Shown: positions 11,442-22,176, counted from the stretch's first letter. The stretch: 64,000 bases of DNA from Chenopodium formosanum (GCA_024500155.1 CM044874.1:45296384-45360383), one strand, 5' to 3'. Notes: a model not told the origin generated them from the letters alone. Made by a program: numbers and translations.

Positions 11442-13467
11442 CTACAGCGCTGGAGGACGTAGGCCCATTATATCATAAAATTGCGCTGTACGAGGAGTCA
11501 CCTCTCCACCAGCTCCGGTTCCAGCTCCAGTCTCCGTAGGAGGAGGAAGACTCAATGTAGGACCACTCCACCCAAGATCAACCTGAGGCTGAGGCTGCGC
11601 AGGCTGCCGCGATGACAAGCCTACCTCGTACATCCCACCACCTCTGAAAGGCGAGGTAGCCTTTCCTACCGGTGCAGCATGAGCACCCTCAGAAGAAGAT
11701 CCCGAGCCCTCTGCAACGTCAGCACGAGCAGCCTCAGAGCGACCACCTCTACCTCCTGACGAAGTACGACGACGTCTCGAGCTGGACCTCGCCGGATCCC
11801 TCCGCCCCTCAGGTCTCGCGCGTGTGTGAGAAGCAATAGGTTGGCCTTGCAAAATGAATTAAATCAGAAACAAGGCAAAATTGAAGCGGTAATGCAAGGA
11901 AATATATAAAGAAAGACTACCTCTCGGGTGACGTCATCCCGACGGCAAGTGGCCGCATTCCTCATCCGGACGAGCTGGCTCCGGAAGGCATCTATACATC
12001 GTGCCATCGCCGAAACCACCTCGCGCAAAAACTGTGAGAAAAATAAGTCAGTAAAAATGCATGATATATGAACACAAAATTGTGAATAACTAGGCTTACT
12101 CGAGTCTGGTGGCGAGGAATCGACCGCTCTACGAAGCGCTCGCCCTCGGGAGCAGGAGAAATCATCTCCTTAATCGGCCTGTATATCCCCTGGTAGTGGA
12201 TGGACATACGGGGTGGCACGAACTCAGCAGCACCGTCCTGATAAAACAAAATAAAAAAAGTCAGTAAAACATTACTTTGGGGCTACTTTATGGAAAGTAA
12301 AAAACTGAAAAAATCTTACCCTCACATCCTCAGCCGGTACGGGGGCTGGAGCTAATAAAGGTAGTAGCTCCTCAGCATAGCACCGCCCGAGGATCACATA
12401 GGACCGCCAAGGGGTACCCGCTCCCTCAGACATGCTCGACAAACGCGCATCATCGAACATATGACGTGGTGGAGGAGTAGGAACGACGAAGACATCAGAG
12501 GAATGCTGTCTAGCAACCCTCTCTCCTAAGTACGGAATCGCTCCATAAGTCCCCAAGAAATAGAGACGCTCAGCAGAATACTGTGCGGCTAACGCAGGGA
12601 CTGTCCAACCGCCCCATGGCCGGTACACCACCTCAGGACCCTACAACGAACATCAATCAGGCGAGAGTATACCTAAAACATCGCAAAAAAGCAAATAAAT
12701 AATAAAATTCATACCGCAATGATCCAGTTTCGGACATGTGTAGTAGACATATCCACATGGTGGCCGCCCCAAAAGGCGCTCACTGAAAACCCCCGCGGCG
12801 ATGGTCTCGCCGGCGCAGCAGAAGGGAAGTGCTCGTAGAACTAGATGTACAAGGAGTTAAAATCGTGAGTAAATGCTAACTAATATGTAGAGCTAAACTT
12901 TATAGGGAATAATGTTTACCTCTACGACCTTCCAAAAGACAGACAAAGCAACGTTTGTCTCAAAGGACCGGTGTCGAACAAAGTCAGCATAGGCCAAGCT
13001 GGCCGAGTCATAAGTCCCGATCTGGTGAAGATCACGGACAGCAGGAAGATAGTAAAGCAACGCCCTACTACCTTTGTCAGGGGAGAATGTCCCTGACAAC
13101 AACATCGGCGCAAAGATGCGCACCCGCTGCTCTCGGGTGGTCGCATCGTCATCAAGAGCCGCTGCCAGCGTCAAGCGGCGAATTCCCCTAGCGCTAAACT
13201 GAGTCGTCTCGACCTCAGCTCGGGCCCGAATAGCGATCGGCCCCAACAGCTCCTCGACCTCCGAAGAAAAGACGTCGATTCCACTTTCAAACGGCAGTGG
13301 CACAGAGGTGAACTCCAGTCTTGTGATGAGACTGAAGTCCGTAGGGGTGACCATCATCTCGCCCCAAGGGAAATGGAAGGTGTTGGTGGTGTCCCAGAAG
13401 AACTCCACCAAAGCGCGCACTACATGATGACCCCCGGTGGAGGCAACCATAGCCTCAGAGGTCTCAA

Positions 13468-14651
13468 ACAGTACAAAAATAAAAGCTTTTTAGCAACTAA
13501 GTTTGGCAACAAATTTTTAAAATGTTGCTAAATAGCAACGAATCTAAATTTTTTCATTGCCTAATTAAAAGCGACATTTTATGCTTTAGTTTTTAATAAA
13601 CAATGGCTACATATTTTTGATTTGTTGCTTTTTAAAACAAATTTTCTTACTAGTTGTTACTAGACGGCATCATATTTTTCTCTTGATGCCAAAAAGTAAC
13701 AAACTATGACAACAAATATTTTATCTGTATTGATTTAGAAACAAACATATACAATGAATTTTTGAATTGTTTCCATTAGAAACAAGTCTTCTAAATTATT
13801 GTTGCTAATTGATAACGCATTATTTTGTTTGTTGCCATTAGAAACGAGTTGTGTTATTTATTGTTGTTGATTTATATGTAAGCCACTTTTTGCTGTAATG
13901 TATAAAATTATTTGTTGCTAAAATGACATCAAATAGAGACGGATTTCAATTTCATCTCTAATTTAGAGACGGATTTTTGATTTTGTCCCTAATTTGGAGA
14001 CAAATTTTTCAATTTCGTCTCTAATATTTTGTTCACTTATTATAAATTATATGCATAGAAGTAAACAAATAGTACTTGGTATAGTTGGTAAGAGATTCAC
14101 CATCTGACTTTGAGGTCGCAAGTTCGACTCCTACTAAATGCGATTCTTGAGATTAGGGATTCAAAGAGCCTTACATGCAAAGTCGGGCTGAGTTGACCTA
14201 ACTTGAGTGAGATTTCAAATTGGTAAAGGCCGAGATCGGGTTAAACCGAATTGCTAATAGGGATTGGGTTTTTGTCTCGTAGTGTTTATAGCAACCAATA
14301 TTAATGATTTGTAGCTATTTTTATGAACCAACTTTAATAATTTGTTGCTATTTTTATGAACCAACATTAATAATTTGTTGCTATTTTAGGAACTAACATT
14401 AATAATTTGTTGCTAATTTTAGCAACAACCAATGGTAATTTGTTGCCAAAGTTGGCAACGAATGCACCAAAAACAGCAACAATCATGGAAACTATATTTT
14501 AATTGATGCAATATTGCAACAAAATTGCTTTGCAATGGGTTTCCAAAATCCCATGGCAACAAGCCTTTTAGCAACAACAAATTTTTGTTTCCAACCCGTT
14601 GCTAAATAGAGTTGGCAACGGATTTTTGGTGAATAGCAACAAATTCTAGAG
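13468..14651. mobile_element. DNA-transposon-like insertion in the PMD gene
   Basis: A 1.2-kb noncoding block splits exon 1 of the PMD gene; sequence on both sides reads on in PMD frame. Both ends are packed with TTGCTA/TAGCAAC units in mixed orientation, typical of subterminal repeats. Inside are about 33-bp repeats with AGAGACGGATTT (13930-14030) and AATAATTTGTTGCTATTTT (14300-14410). The left end, CAGTACAAAAATAAAAG, resembles CACTA-type termini, but the right end does not pair cleanly and I find no certain target duplication. Boundaries are good to about 5 bp. Superfamily is uncertain (CACTA or hAT). Confidence 0.65.
14071..14290 (+). mobile_element. tRNA-derived SINE-like sequence
   Basis: TGGTATAGTTGG at 14077-14088 fits the Pol III A box TRGYNNARNNGG exactly. 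GTTCGACTC at 14122-14130 fits the B box GWTCRANNC exactly. The gap of 33 nt is normal for a tRNA. The region between does not fold as a full tRNA by eye, and the sequence continues about 150 bp past the B box, as in plant SINEs. It sits inside the insertion at 13468-14651. The 3' end, near GTAGTGTTT at 14282-14290, is a guess. Confidence 0.65.
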
Positions 14652-15564
14652 TAGCTAGTCCGCAAGACTCCCATAGGAGTCTCGTCTCAAGATCCCTGGC
14701 GATGTACATCCTGTACAAATCGCCCAAACCATCACAGCCGGAGCCATGATGTCGCGTCCTCCCGGGCACGATGCCCTGTCTCACCCTCTCAGAAATGTGG
14801 TGGACGGGGGCGAAGAACAAGGTCCGCTCATCCCACTCCGGAAATCGACCATGCGAAGTGGAAGGCGTGACGTCATCCTCTACGGGCTAATGCTCCCGTC
14901 TAGTGTTTCGGGACCATGAACCCGAACCTCGTTGTCTACCCATGCTACATTGTGCAAAAACATCATAAATTAAGGTTCTATAGTATCTAAGGTTCGCCTA
15001 GCCGCATGATATTATTTTCGCAAAAACAGAGTACGTAGTACTAAAACAGAGCACGAATTCAAATTGAGCATAACGGCATTTTTTAAGCAATCACACAATT
15101 TCTTGCAACACTGTAGTAATTATTGTGACAAATTGGACAAGAATTGCTAGCAAAAACATCAAAAACGAGTCACATTGTTCTTCACGACCTTAGGAGGTCC
15201 AACAATGGAAAATTGCTCATTTCTTCACCAAATTCAGTCAAACAAGTCTCAAATTACTCCCAAGGCAATATACAAACATAATCAAGCAATTTCATGGTAT
15301 AAAACTTGACAAACAAAGCAAATTGAGCATTATAAATTTCAAATTTTCATGAAATTCGTGAATAAACATGCCAAAAATTCATGAAAACCGATGTGAGTTT
15401 GAAGAAAACTTACATAGATCGGGAAAATAGATTAAATAAGCTTTGATTTGCAACAAATTTGAGCAAATTTGGTTGAGAAACGAGCAAGAACCGAGCAATT
15501 GAAGTTTTCGGATTTTTTTGAGCAAATTCGCGACGAGCAGCCAGCAAAATGAAGAGGAAAGGGG

Positions 15565-15571
15565 TATTTAA
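15565..15571 (-). promoter_or_regulatory. Predicted TATA box of antisense PMD gene
   Basis: TTAAATA on the minus strand, 15-20 bp downstream of the GGCGCC cluster, about 620 bp before the start codon. Confidence 0.45.
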
Positions 15572-15584
15572 GGAAATCCCCGTG

Positions 15585-15705
15585 CTGGCGCCAAGCCCTA
15601 TGCATTGGCGTCACAAATTTGGCTTGGCACCTGGCGCTAATCTCAGCGCCTTGCACTAAGACTAATTAATTGGCGCTGATGGCTTTTCAGTGGCGCCAGA
15701 TCACC
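15585..15705. repeat. GGCGCC palindrome cluster A5
   Basis: TGGCGCCA, TTGGCGTCA, CTGGCGCTA and TGGCGCTGA units within 120 bp, just upstream of the antisense TATA-like box. Confidence 0.8.
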
Positions 15706-15879
15706 CAGCCACCTGGTGGGGTTGTTCTACCTTTCTGCAACATATTTTTGGGTTCCTTAGTACGCCATTTAGCCCCTCTAAGAAATTTTACATGATTTAG
15801 TAATCGGCTTGATTACATAAGGTGATCGACCTGATAAAAGATCGTCTCACTCAGCTTAAAGCGCCTAAGCATTGGCTCA

Positions 15880-16400
15880 TTAACAAAAAGCACCGGCATA
15901 TAGGTTCAAAAGCAAAGGGCACCGACATAATGGTTCATTCGCAAAAGGCACCGATGTACAGGTTCAAAGCAACAGAAATGTCGACGTACAGGCATAGCGG
16001 AAGCAAAGTTCAGGCGAACTTTTAAAGATCGACAGGCGTGGATCTTCGGTAATTTCCCTTGAAAAATTATCGCATCAAATGAGGATGACTTCAAGTGAAG
16101 ATATCTTTGACGGCATTCCCTAGCTTGCGGAGAGTTGTCACAAACAACTGAAGGTAATTTCGGGCGAAGTTGTCTTCGATCATATTCCCTTAGACGTGGA
16201 ATATTATGCGGATGGAGATTGTTTCGAGAGAAATAATCTTCGATAGTATTCCCTTAGACGTGGAATATTATCAATGCGGATGGAGATTTGTTTCAAGAGA
16301 AGCAATCTTCGATGATATTTCCTTGGACGTGGAATATTATCAATGCGGATGAGGATCGTTTCGGGCGAAGCAATCTTCTAATTTGGGAGCAGTTACGAGC
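15880..16400 (+). repeat. Element A 3'UTR tandem repeats
   Basis: Two kinds. About 15885-16005: four degenerate units around GCACCGAYATA plus GGTTCA. About 16150-16380: three units of about 65-70 bp built on CTTCGAT, ATTCCCTTAGACGTGGAATA, TTATCAATGCGGATGGAGAT and GAAGCAAT. A decayed relative occurs in D at 53600-53780. Hypervariable tandem repeats upstream of the polypurine tract are known in plant gypsy elements. Confidence 0.8.
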
Positions 16401-16671
16401 GTAGCAGTTTTCAAGCGGGATGGCATTCTCTAGCTTGCAGGAGGTCATCAAAACAAGGATACAGCGGCAACAATCGGTTACTTTCAGAGACGTGTGCTCG
16501 ATGGTGCAAGATACGCGTTTCTTAACTCTTTTATCTGTTTAACTAATGCTAGTTTTGCAGGTATTGGCGTTACAAGAGTGATTTAGGATCGCAGAACGTT
16601 CTGAATCATTCTCCGTCCCTATCGCTACTTCGACTTTTGTTTTCGAAACTTGCATTTCTCCAAACTCAGTC

Positions 16672-16685
16672 AAAGTGGGGGCTTC
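16672..16685 (+). promoter_or_regulatory. Polypurine tract of element A
   Basis: AAAGTGGGGGCTTC immediately before the LTR start TGTAGACA. D has AAAGTGGGGGTTTC at the same place. Confidence 0.85.
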
Positions 16686-17252
16686 TGTAGACATCCATTT
16701 GTGTCTCCCCAAAACCAAACCCATTGATGAGTATCTTTCACGTCGAATCATAATCGAATGAAGCGAAAGTGTGGAAAGTCTGGTGTTGCGGATAGTTTTA
16801 TTTTCTTTTCTCTCCTCTCTGTTTTTGAAAACTTATTTTAAGAAAACAGGCAATCCAGTTTGGTTGGTCCATGATATGGGTCCAATGGTAGTAAAGTTGG
16901 ATGGGGCTTGCAAAGACCTTTCCAACGATATATTATAAGCCCAATTCCGATGAATATTGAGGAAGTTATAGCCAATTTATTAAACTGGGCCCGGTTTGAG
17001 CTTTATGTGCGGCCCAATGATCTTGGGGAGGGCCTAATATGATTTATCATTCCTAATGCAATTAGGAATGGTTTTAGTCTTCTAGAATCTTCTAGAAGGT
17101 TCTTTTCATTCCTAATTCAATTAGCATTGATAAATTGACTTTTAACTTTTCAGAGTTTTAATCAAAATCAAATAGCATTTTCGAGGAAATTATATGATTT
17201 TATCCTCCAGTACGGCAAACTTATTTGATTTTCAAAAACGCATTGAAAATAG

Positions 17253-17372
17253 GCTTGGCGCCTGACCCCAGGTTTTGGCGCCTGGAACCAGGCCTGGCGT
17301 CTGGCGCTAACCATTGGCGCCTGGCGCTAGTGTTGGTGCCTGGCGCCAGCTAGCCAGGGTTTGCGCCAATTC
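17253..17372. repeat. GGCGCC palindrome cluster A6 (LTR, pre-TATA)
   Basis: About eight GGCGCC/GGCGCT/GGCGTC units ending about 55 bp before the LTR TATA box. Confidence 0.85.
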
Positions 17373-17428
17373 TGTTTTTGTGCGTCAGACTCTATTTTGT
17401 TTATTTTATCTTTTTGGCTGATTTTCTC

Positions 17429-17436
17429 TATAAATA
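17429..17436 (+). promoter_or_regulatory. LTR TATA box, element A
   Basis: TATAAATA in U3; the same box with the same flanks is found in D at 46400-46407 and 55050-55057. Confidence 0.7.
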
Positions 17437-18001
17437 TCGTATTAAAAACTCTGTTTTCATTCATCAATAATCATCTACATTCACCAATTCTCACAAGTTC
17501 TCATCTACAATCAGTTTTAATTAGCATTCTTTCAATTCTTTCTTTATTTCTCTAAACCTTGTTTTCACATACAAAATTCCGCATCCACAAGATCTAGAAA
17601 CACCTAGCCATATTCGAAGTTGCCTTCGCCCTAGACGTGAAAGGTTTAATTTCTGAGGGTTTGGTCCCAAATCTCTCTTTCAATTATTTAATTTAATTGT
17701 TTGTTTATTATTTTCCTTGAAGTTACTAACGTGTGTATTTTGTTATTAGAAAGAGGTACAAAGCATCAAAGTAAGTACTTTAATTGATTAATTAATATTA
17801 TGATGTAGAAATCATGTTTATATTGTTATTATGATATTCCTAGTATCATGTCTAGGGTAATTTTAATATTAAATTTGATTGTTACGATGCTTCCTATGTT
17901 CTTCCTAATATTTATGATTGTTAGTATCATGTTAGGGTTAAAGACTTGATCACAGTGGGGTTCAAGCTAGTGGGATTAAAGCTTAATATTTATTCCCTAC
18001 A

Positions 18002-18859
18002 GGTTGCGACTTAAGTAATGCATGTGGTCAAAGGCCTCCCAGCCGGGATGCAGCCCTTGGAACTCACAGGCGGCAACATACCCCAGAATGTTAGCCCAAG
18101 AATTGGGGTTAAGTTGCCAGACTCCAAGGTCATAGCCTCTCAGAATTGCCTTCACCGCCTCGTGAAGTGGAAATCAGAGCCCAACCAGAAATGCCGCCTC
18201 ATAACAGCCAAAGTAGGCGTTGGCGTTCCTCTCGTCGTCTTTCCAAGAGACGGTTCCTTCTGCAGACGGAACCCGGATGGTATAATTGCTGGCTAGGGGG
18301 CGCATGAGCTTGAAGTTCTCCAAGTCTCTATCCATGTTTGCCCTATCTTTGGCAGAGACGTGGATTTGGAAGGGGTCATCCTTCTCACTCCATTTTTTTT
18401 CTCTCCTCCACTTCACTATCCTCAAGCGGTGACATAGGCTCGTCACTGCTTTCGGAGCTAGAGGTAGAGCTTTCCCCGGATGAGTGCTCATCTTGTGAGC
18501 AGGGCATAGAGACGGCCTCCTCACCGTCTCCCTGATCGCACTCATCAAGAAATGAATCCCCAGGGGTTGAGGGGGCACCCGGGCGAGACCTCTCAGCAGC
18601 CGTCCGGTTTTCCCTACCTGACGTCTAGCTCCCCCTCAGGCGGTTGCCCTCCTGAGCCCTCGCTCCTATAATTGGGATCTCTTGCTGTCTGCATTGTCCG
18701 AGCCATTGTGTCCGGCACAAATACATAGACGGTCGGATTCCAAGCATAAGGGTTGTCCCAACACTCCGAGGCGGCACTCCCAGTCCTAGACTCAGCCGTA
18801 CCAAGTGATCGGCTGGACTCTAACCTAGGTTGTGTCGTGTGTGTTGGTGATGCATCCAT
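18002..18859 (-). pseudogene. Antisense ORF remnant, 'putative gypsy-type transposon' family
   Basis: Reading down from 18859 the first exon is short (ends 18614, with VYVFVPDTM). A frame at 18578-18174 carries ANAYFGCYEAAFLVGL, and past a stop continues in the same frame FPLHEAVKAIL and LNPNSWGML to about 18010. This order (FRLPLHxxV, then LxPNxW) is that of the gypsy-type transposon domain (PF04195 by memory). The ORF is cut at 18002 by the LTR end of element A, so A inserted into it. It is broken by stops and a frameshift, with the remainder presumably upstream of the window. Confidence 0.6.
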
Positions 18860-18899
18860 TTATTGCAAAGAGTATATACAAGCGGGAAAAAATGAAAAG

Positions 18900-19760
18900 A
18901 GCTGAGAGAGACAGAGGCGGTACCTTTACAAAGTTCATGACTGAAGGTTAGGCAGAATCGTCTGGGGCATGCGGAAACGAGCTTGATTGCTTGCGCTTGA
19001 CTTAGACGAGAAAGCAGACTCTCTCTCTAAAAAAGTTTATCTCTCTTAAATTTTTGGAAAACGTACAAAAACTGAGGGTAAACGGCTACATATAGGGGGT
19101 AAAATCAGGGGTACCCCCGTAATTTCCGCAGAAGGTGAACAGTCAAAAAATTGGCGGTAAAATCACCCCCAATGGAAGAGTGACACCTGTCACATATGCC
19201 ACTCAGATGCCACGTCACATCTGTGAGGGGCAAATGTTTGGGGTAATTTTACCCTGACACGTGGTCAAGTCAGAGAGTGACACGTGTCACCTTAGGGTTA
19301 GTCCATATAGGACAAATCCATGTTTGACGCGTGTCCTCCCAAGGAAATGGGAAAAAGGCGGCCTTCATGGCCCAAATCCCGAGAAAGCCGCAATGCGGCG
19401 TAGCCCACCAATGATTAGGGCTTGATAACCTAATCAGGGGCACAATTCCCGAGGACCCTTTAAATAGGGAGATTTCCTCCTTTTGGAGACACGTTTACCA
19501 TTTATTACACACCTTTACTCTTTGATAGAGACTTCTCGAGCTTGGAATCCGAGCTGATCCCCGCCTAAATTTCCGCACCTTTTTACTCCTATTCAAGTTA
19601 CTAACTTGACCGTCAGAGGCGGAGCTCCAACCACCCGGAGTCTCCGTTATTTTGCAGGTATAACTCACGCCGGACCAGACTTTGTGACGTAACTCTCCCG
19701 AGGGACTAAAACACCTAAAACAGTTGGGATTATTTATTTTAAGCCAATTTTCCAATATTT
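18900..19760 (+). repeat. 3' LTR remnant of an older gypsy element
   Basis: Carries a cluster of CACGTG-centred palindromes (19180-19300, including the perfect GTGACACGTGTCAC at about 19277-19290), a TATA-like TTTAAATA at 19459-19466, and an R-U5-like stretch with TTGACCGTCAGAGG and CCCGGAGTCTCCG, then TTTTGCAGGT (19605-19660). This order is usual for plant gypsy LTRs. With the antisense ORF at 18002-18859 it looks like the 3' end of one older element. Ends are not mapped precisely. Confidence 0.55.
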
Positions 19761-21269
19761 TATAGGATTTGTTAGACCCTATTCATTTCACCTTAGAAAA
19801 TAAATATTCACTAAAATTAATTTGTTAAGTTAAAATCAGACGCCATAATGAAAAAAAATGACAGAGAATGAATAAAAATTATTTCAGTTCAATTAAAATA
19901 ATTTTCATTCAGTAAAATAATTTTATATCACTAAAAACAATTTAAGTTCAATAAGAAAAAATTCATTTTAGCAAAAATAAGGTAAAAAATTTAATTTACT
20001 CATAGACAATTAAATATATTAACGGTCAAAATTATGTATCGACAAATGTGCCGGTCAATGTGGTAAGAGTGAGAATATGTGTCCTTATATCTATAACATT
20101 CTAAAAAGAGAAAACATGTTTTGGGCTTAAAGGGTATTGCTACAGTAATTTATTTTCATGTAATTCCCTCTATGTCCCAATTCTCATACTCCTTTTTTTT
20201 TTTCTCTCTCTTTTAGTTTGGTGGGTGAGAAATAGAGCCACACCTGACACCCCATGACAATTTGCTTGTTTTGGATTTTTATTTATGTAGTATTTAACCG
20301 CATCAACTTTTTTTTTTTTTTTTTACTTCATCCTTTTTGCCATTTCTCTTATATTAACCTTTTCTTTTTTAGTAAGGCTAGCAAAAATTCGTTACATGTT
20401 CGTATTTGGTCTCATGTCAATTTTGTATTGTTCTCTTAATTTATCAAAAATAACGTAATTTTTTTATGTTTTGTTATCATAAGGAAATATTAACCTTTTA
20501 CTTTTGAGTACGACTGACAAAAATTTGTGTCATGTTCTTGTTTGGTCTCATGTCAATTTCTTGTTGTTCACTAAATCTATCAAAACTAAGTACATGTAAG
20601 ATAAACATAATTTGACTTCTTTATCTAAATAAGTCGCTTTCAAATTGGTTTCATCATGTCGCCGCTTTTGACTTATGGAAATTGTCTCTCTTTTGACCAA
20701 ACCCGAAAAATTATCGTGTTGACTCACAATTATTTTCCCATTTACATTTATTAATTTAAATGTCCCTAATTTCACCTCAACAAAAATAATAAAAATTGGA
20801 TATAGATAGGGATATAAATACTATTTCCCTTATTTCACAATTATTTTCTCATTTACGTTTACTGGATGCAAATATCTTTAATTTAACATTAGAAAAATTA
20901 TTTTTAAAAAGAAACACTCTATTATCATTTTTAATTTACCAATATCAATTATTAACATGTTCTCGAAATGTCTCAATGTTAATTTTATTACTAATATAAA
21001 CAATTTATTAGTATTTTAATTTACATGTTGATGATTAGATACATTAATCGTTAAAAAAGGTAGTGTAAGTTGGGTTAGTAGGAGAGAGAAATAATAAAAT
21101 ATTTATGCAAGTGGGAGTTAATGGAAGAGAAAAATAATAAAATAGTGGTAGACCCTTACCAAATTAGAAGTTTTGCAATTATTATAAAACGGATGTAAAA
21201 GAAAAGTATTGCGATTATTACGAAGCAAATGGAGTACCATTTTGTAATTTTTTTTCTTTGGATTAATCT
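19761..21269. other. AT-rich intergenic DNA with a local tandem duplication
   Basis: No supported gene. 19800-20000 is a field of short AGTAAAATAATTT-like units, as at 28030-28260. 20354-20460 and 20490-20595 are two diverged copies of one about 105-bp unit (TTAACCTTTT, GTTCGTATTTGGTCTCATGTCAATTTT blocks). Poly-T runs at 20309-20324. Confidence 0.6.
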
Positions 21270-21312
21270 TATACTACTCTCTCCGTATTTTTTTAGTAGC
21301 AAAAATATTTCA

Positions 21313-21708
21313 TTAATTAAAAGTCATACGACATTTACAATGGAGATTCAACGTTAACAAATACCTAATATATTGAATCAAATAAAATTCTCCTTCATAA
21401 AAACTACGATCGTCGAGTATATCTTGCATTGTAGAACATCTCCTGCTTATATCGCTGGAAAATACAACCTTGTTGGAGGGACAATCTAGATCCTTTAATT
21501 TGTAGCCGTGAGAATGTTTTCCTTCTAATTCATCTATCTGTATTCGAAAACTTGATAAATTTTTCACCAACGATATAATTTCACGACAATTCATTAGATC
21601 TAATATCATAGATTTAAAACTAAGAAATTTCTCCTTTGAAATTAGGAGATAAATCGTGTCTTTCGAACGAGGTCGAAAAACCGATGGAAGCCCTTCAAAA
21701 TTCAACAA
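21313..21708 (-). CDS. Uncharacterised ORF, 131 codons
   Basis: Open from ATG 21708 to 21313, encoding a hydrophilic, slightly basic protein with no motif I recognise. It starts within a GGAGGCTAGGGTTT context like a plant 5' leader and a TATATAAG lies upstream (about 21768-21775), but that also belongs to a MITE-like end. It sits between two CTCTCCGTAT sequences. It could be a small gene, a fragment or chance in AT-rich DNA. Confidence 0.25.
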   Translation of the reverse strand: MLNFEGLPSVFRPRSKDTIYLLISKEKFLSFKSMILDLMNCREIISLVKNLSSFRIQIDELEGKHSHGYKLKDLDCPSNKVVFSSDISRRCSTMQDILDDRSFYEGEFYLIQYIRYLLTLNLHCKCRMTFN

Positions 21709-21752
21709 TGGAGGCTAGGGTTTGGATAGAGGAAGGAGGAGAGAGGTTTTTA

Positions 21753-22005
21753 TGAAGTTACGCTCTCCGTATATAAGTAAGTTAAACGATTCTCTTTTGC
21801 ATATATGTCAATGCAAAAATTTAACTAATTAAGTAAAAATATTAACAACTACATATTAATAACCTATTCAATGAGACGATTCTAACAAGTACCTACAATA
21901 TTATATTTATTCTTATGTATAAATCACAAACATTAGTCAAAGTGAATTAAATTAAATATTTAAAACGTTTCAATTCACTTATTTAAATACAGAGGGAGTA
22001 TCATT
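21753..22005. mobile_element. Stowaway-like MITE
   Basis: Left end CTCTCCGTATATAAGTAAG pairs with the inverse of right end TTATTTAAATACAGAGGGAG (about 21988-22001), giving a 250-bp AT-rich unit. The CTCCCTCCGT-type end is usual for Stowaway MITEs. A third similar end at 21276 (CTCTCTCCGTATTTTTTTAG) is unpaired or marks a larger unit. Confidence 0.5.
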
Positions 22006-22009
22006 TTAA

Positions 22010-22142
22010 CATTGTAGATAGTAGATGATAAACCATAACAATAAAGGAATTAATTAAAAACATGACAAATTTGATTGGTTAAATAGATATATAATTTAAT
22101 GTTGTATGTATATATAACATGAACTTATTGCATTACTATATA

Positions 22143-22176
<34 letters not shown>

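Larger units (their letters stand above)
11442..14943 (-). pseudogene. Antisense extra ORF 2: plant mobile domain (PMD) gene, six exons
   Basis: Exons as I read them: 14943-14652 and 13467-12920 (one exon split by an insertion), 12840-12715, 12640-12320, 12237-12100, 12031-11921, 11845-11442. Every intron has GT donor and AG acceptor and all are short (about 70-80 bp). The PMD signature FHFPWGEMMVTPTDFSLITRL lies near 13340-13400, preceded by GDLYRM and followed by YEHFPSAAP in exon 2. The last exon is Arg/Ser/Gly-rich and ends in PPAL. PMD proteins are related to transposon-derived MAIN-like proteins. Damage: TAG at about 14887 and the 13468-14651 insertion. A likely 5'UTR intron begins with GTAAGT at 15404-15409. 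Confidence 0.8.
14944..15879. other. Upstream region of the antisense PMD gene
   Basis: No coding. Read on the minus strand it holds a palindrome cluster (15585-15705), a TATA-like TTAAATA (15565-15571), then a long leader with a GTAAGT donor at 15404-15409. The AG before the start codon near 14944 would close a 5'UTR intron of about 460 bp. Confidence 0.5.
1..18001 (+). mobile_element. Element A: Tat-lineage Ty3/gypsy LTR retrotransposon, 5' end outside window
   Basis: Most of a large gypsy element: 5'UTR (1-1585), gag, protease, RT/RNase H, integrase (to 8910), a long 3' region with two antisense genes (9439-14943), a tandem-repeat zone, a polypurine tract and the 3' LTR (16686-18001). Its first bases match the internal region of element D about 130 bp after D's primer-binding site, so the missing part is the 5' LTR plus roughly that much. 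Tat lineage is inferred from pol order (RT, RNase H, second RNase H, integrase), the D-N-G-S protease motif, CX2HX4HX4C gag knuckles and antisense extra ORFs. Stops and frameshifts throughout make it non-autonomous now. Confidence 0.9.
16686..18001 (+). repeat. Element A 3' LTR (1316 bp)
   Basis: Begins TGTAGACATCC and ends TTCCCTACA, matching both LTRs of D. TATAAATA is at 17429-17436, with a palindrome cluster at 17253-17372 directly upstream. Compared with D (about 2.2 kb) it lacks about 620 bp near the 3' end: the join near 17950 corresponds to D about 55612 and about 56235, with TTGAT/TGAT microhomology. The U3 also differs by about 300 bp, so A and D are separate subfamilies. Confidence 0.9.

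Noticed and set aside
14071..14142. Functional tRNA gene
   Set aside because: Internal promoter boxes fit, but by eye the acceptor and anticodon stems do not pair, and the unit continues as a SINE.
21270..22005. One 735-bp mariner-like element around the 131-codon ORF
   Set aside because: The 21276 end pairs worse with the right end than the 21753 end does, and the ORF shows no transposase motif.
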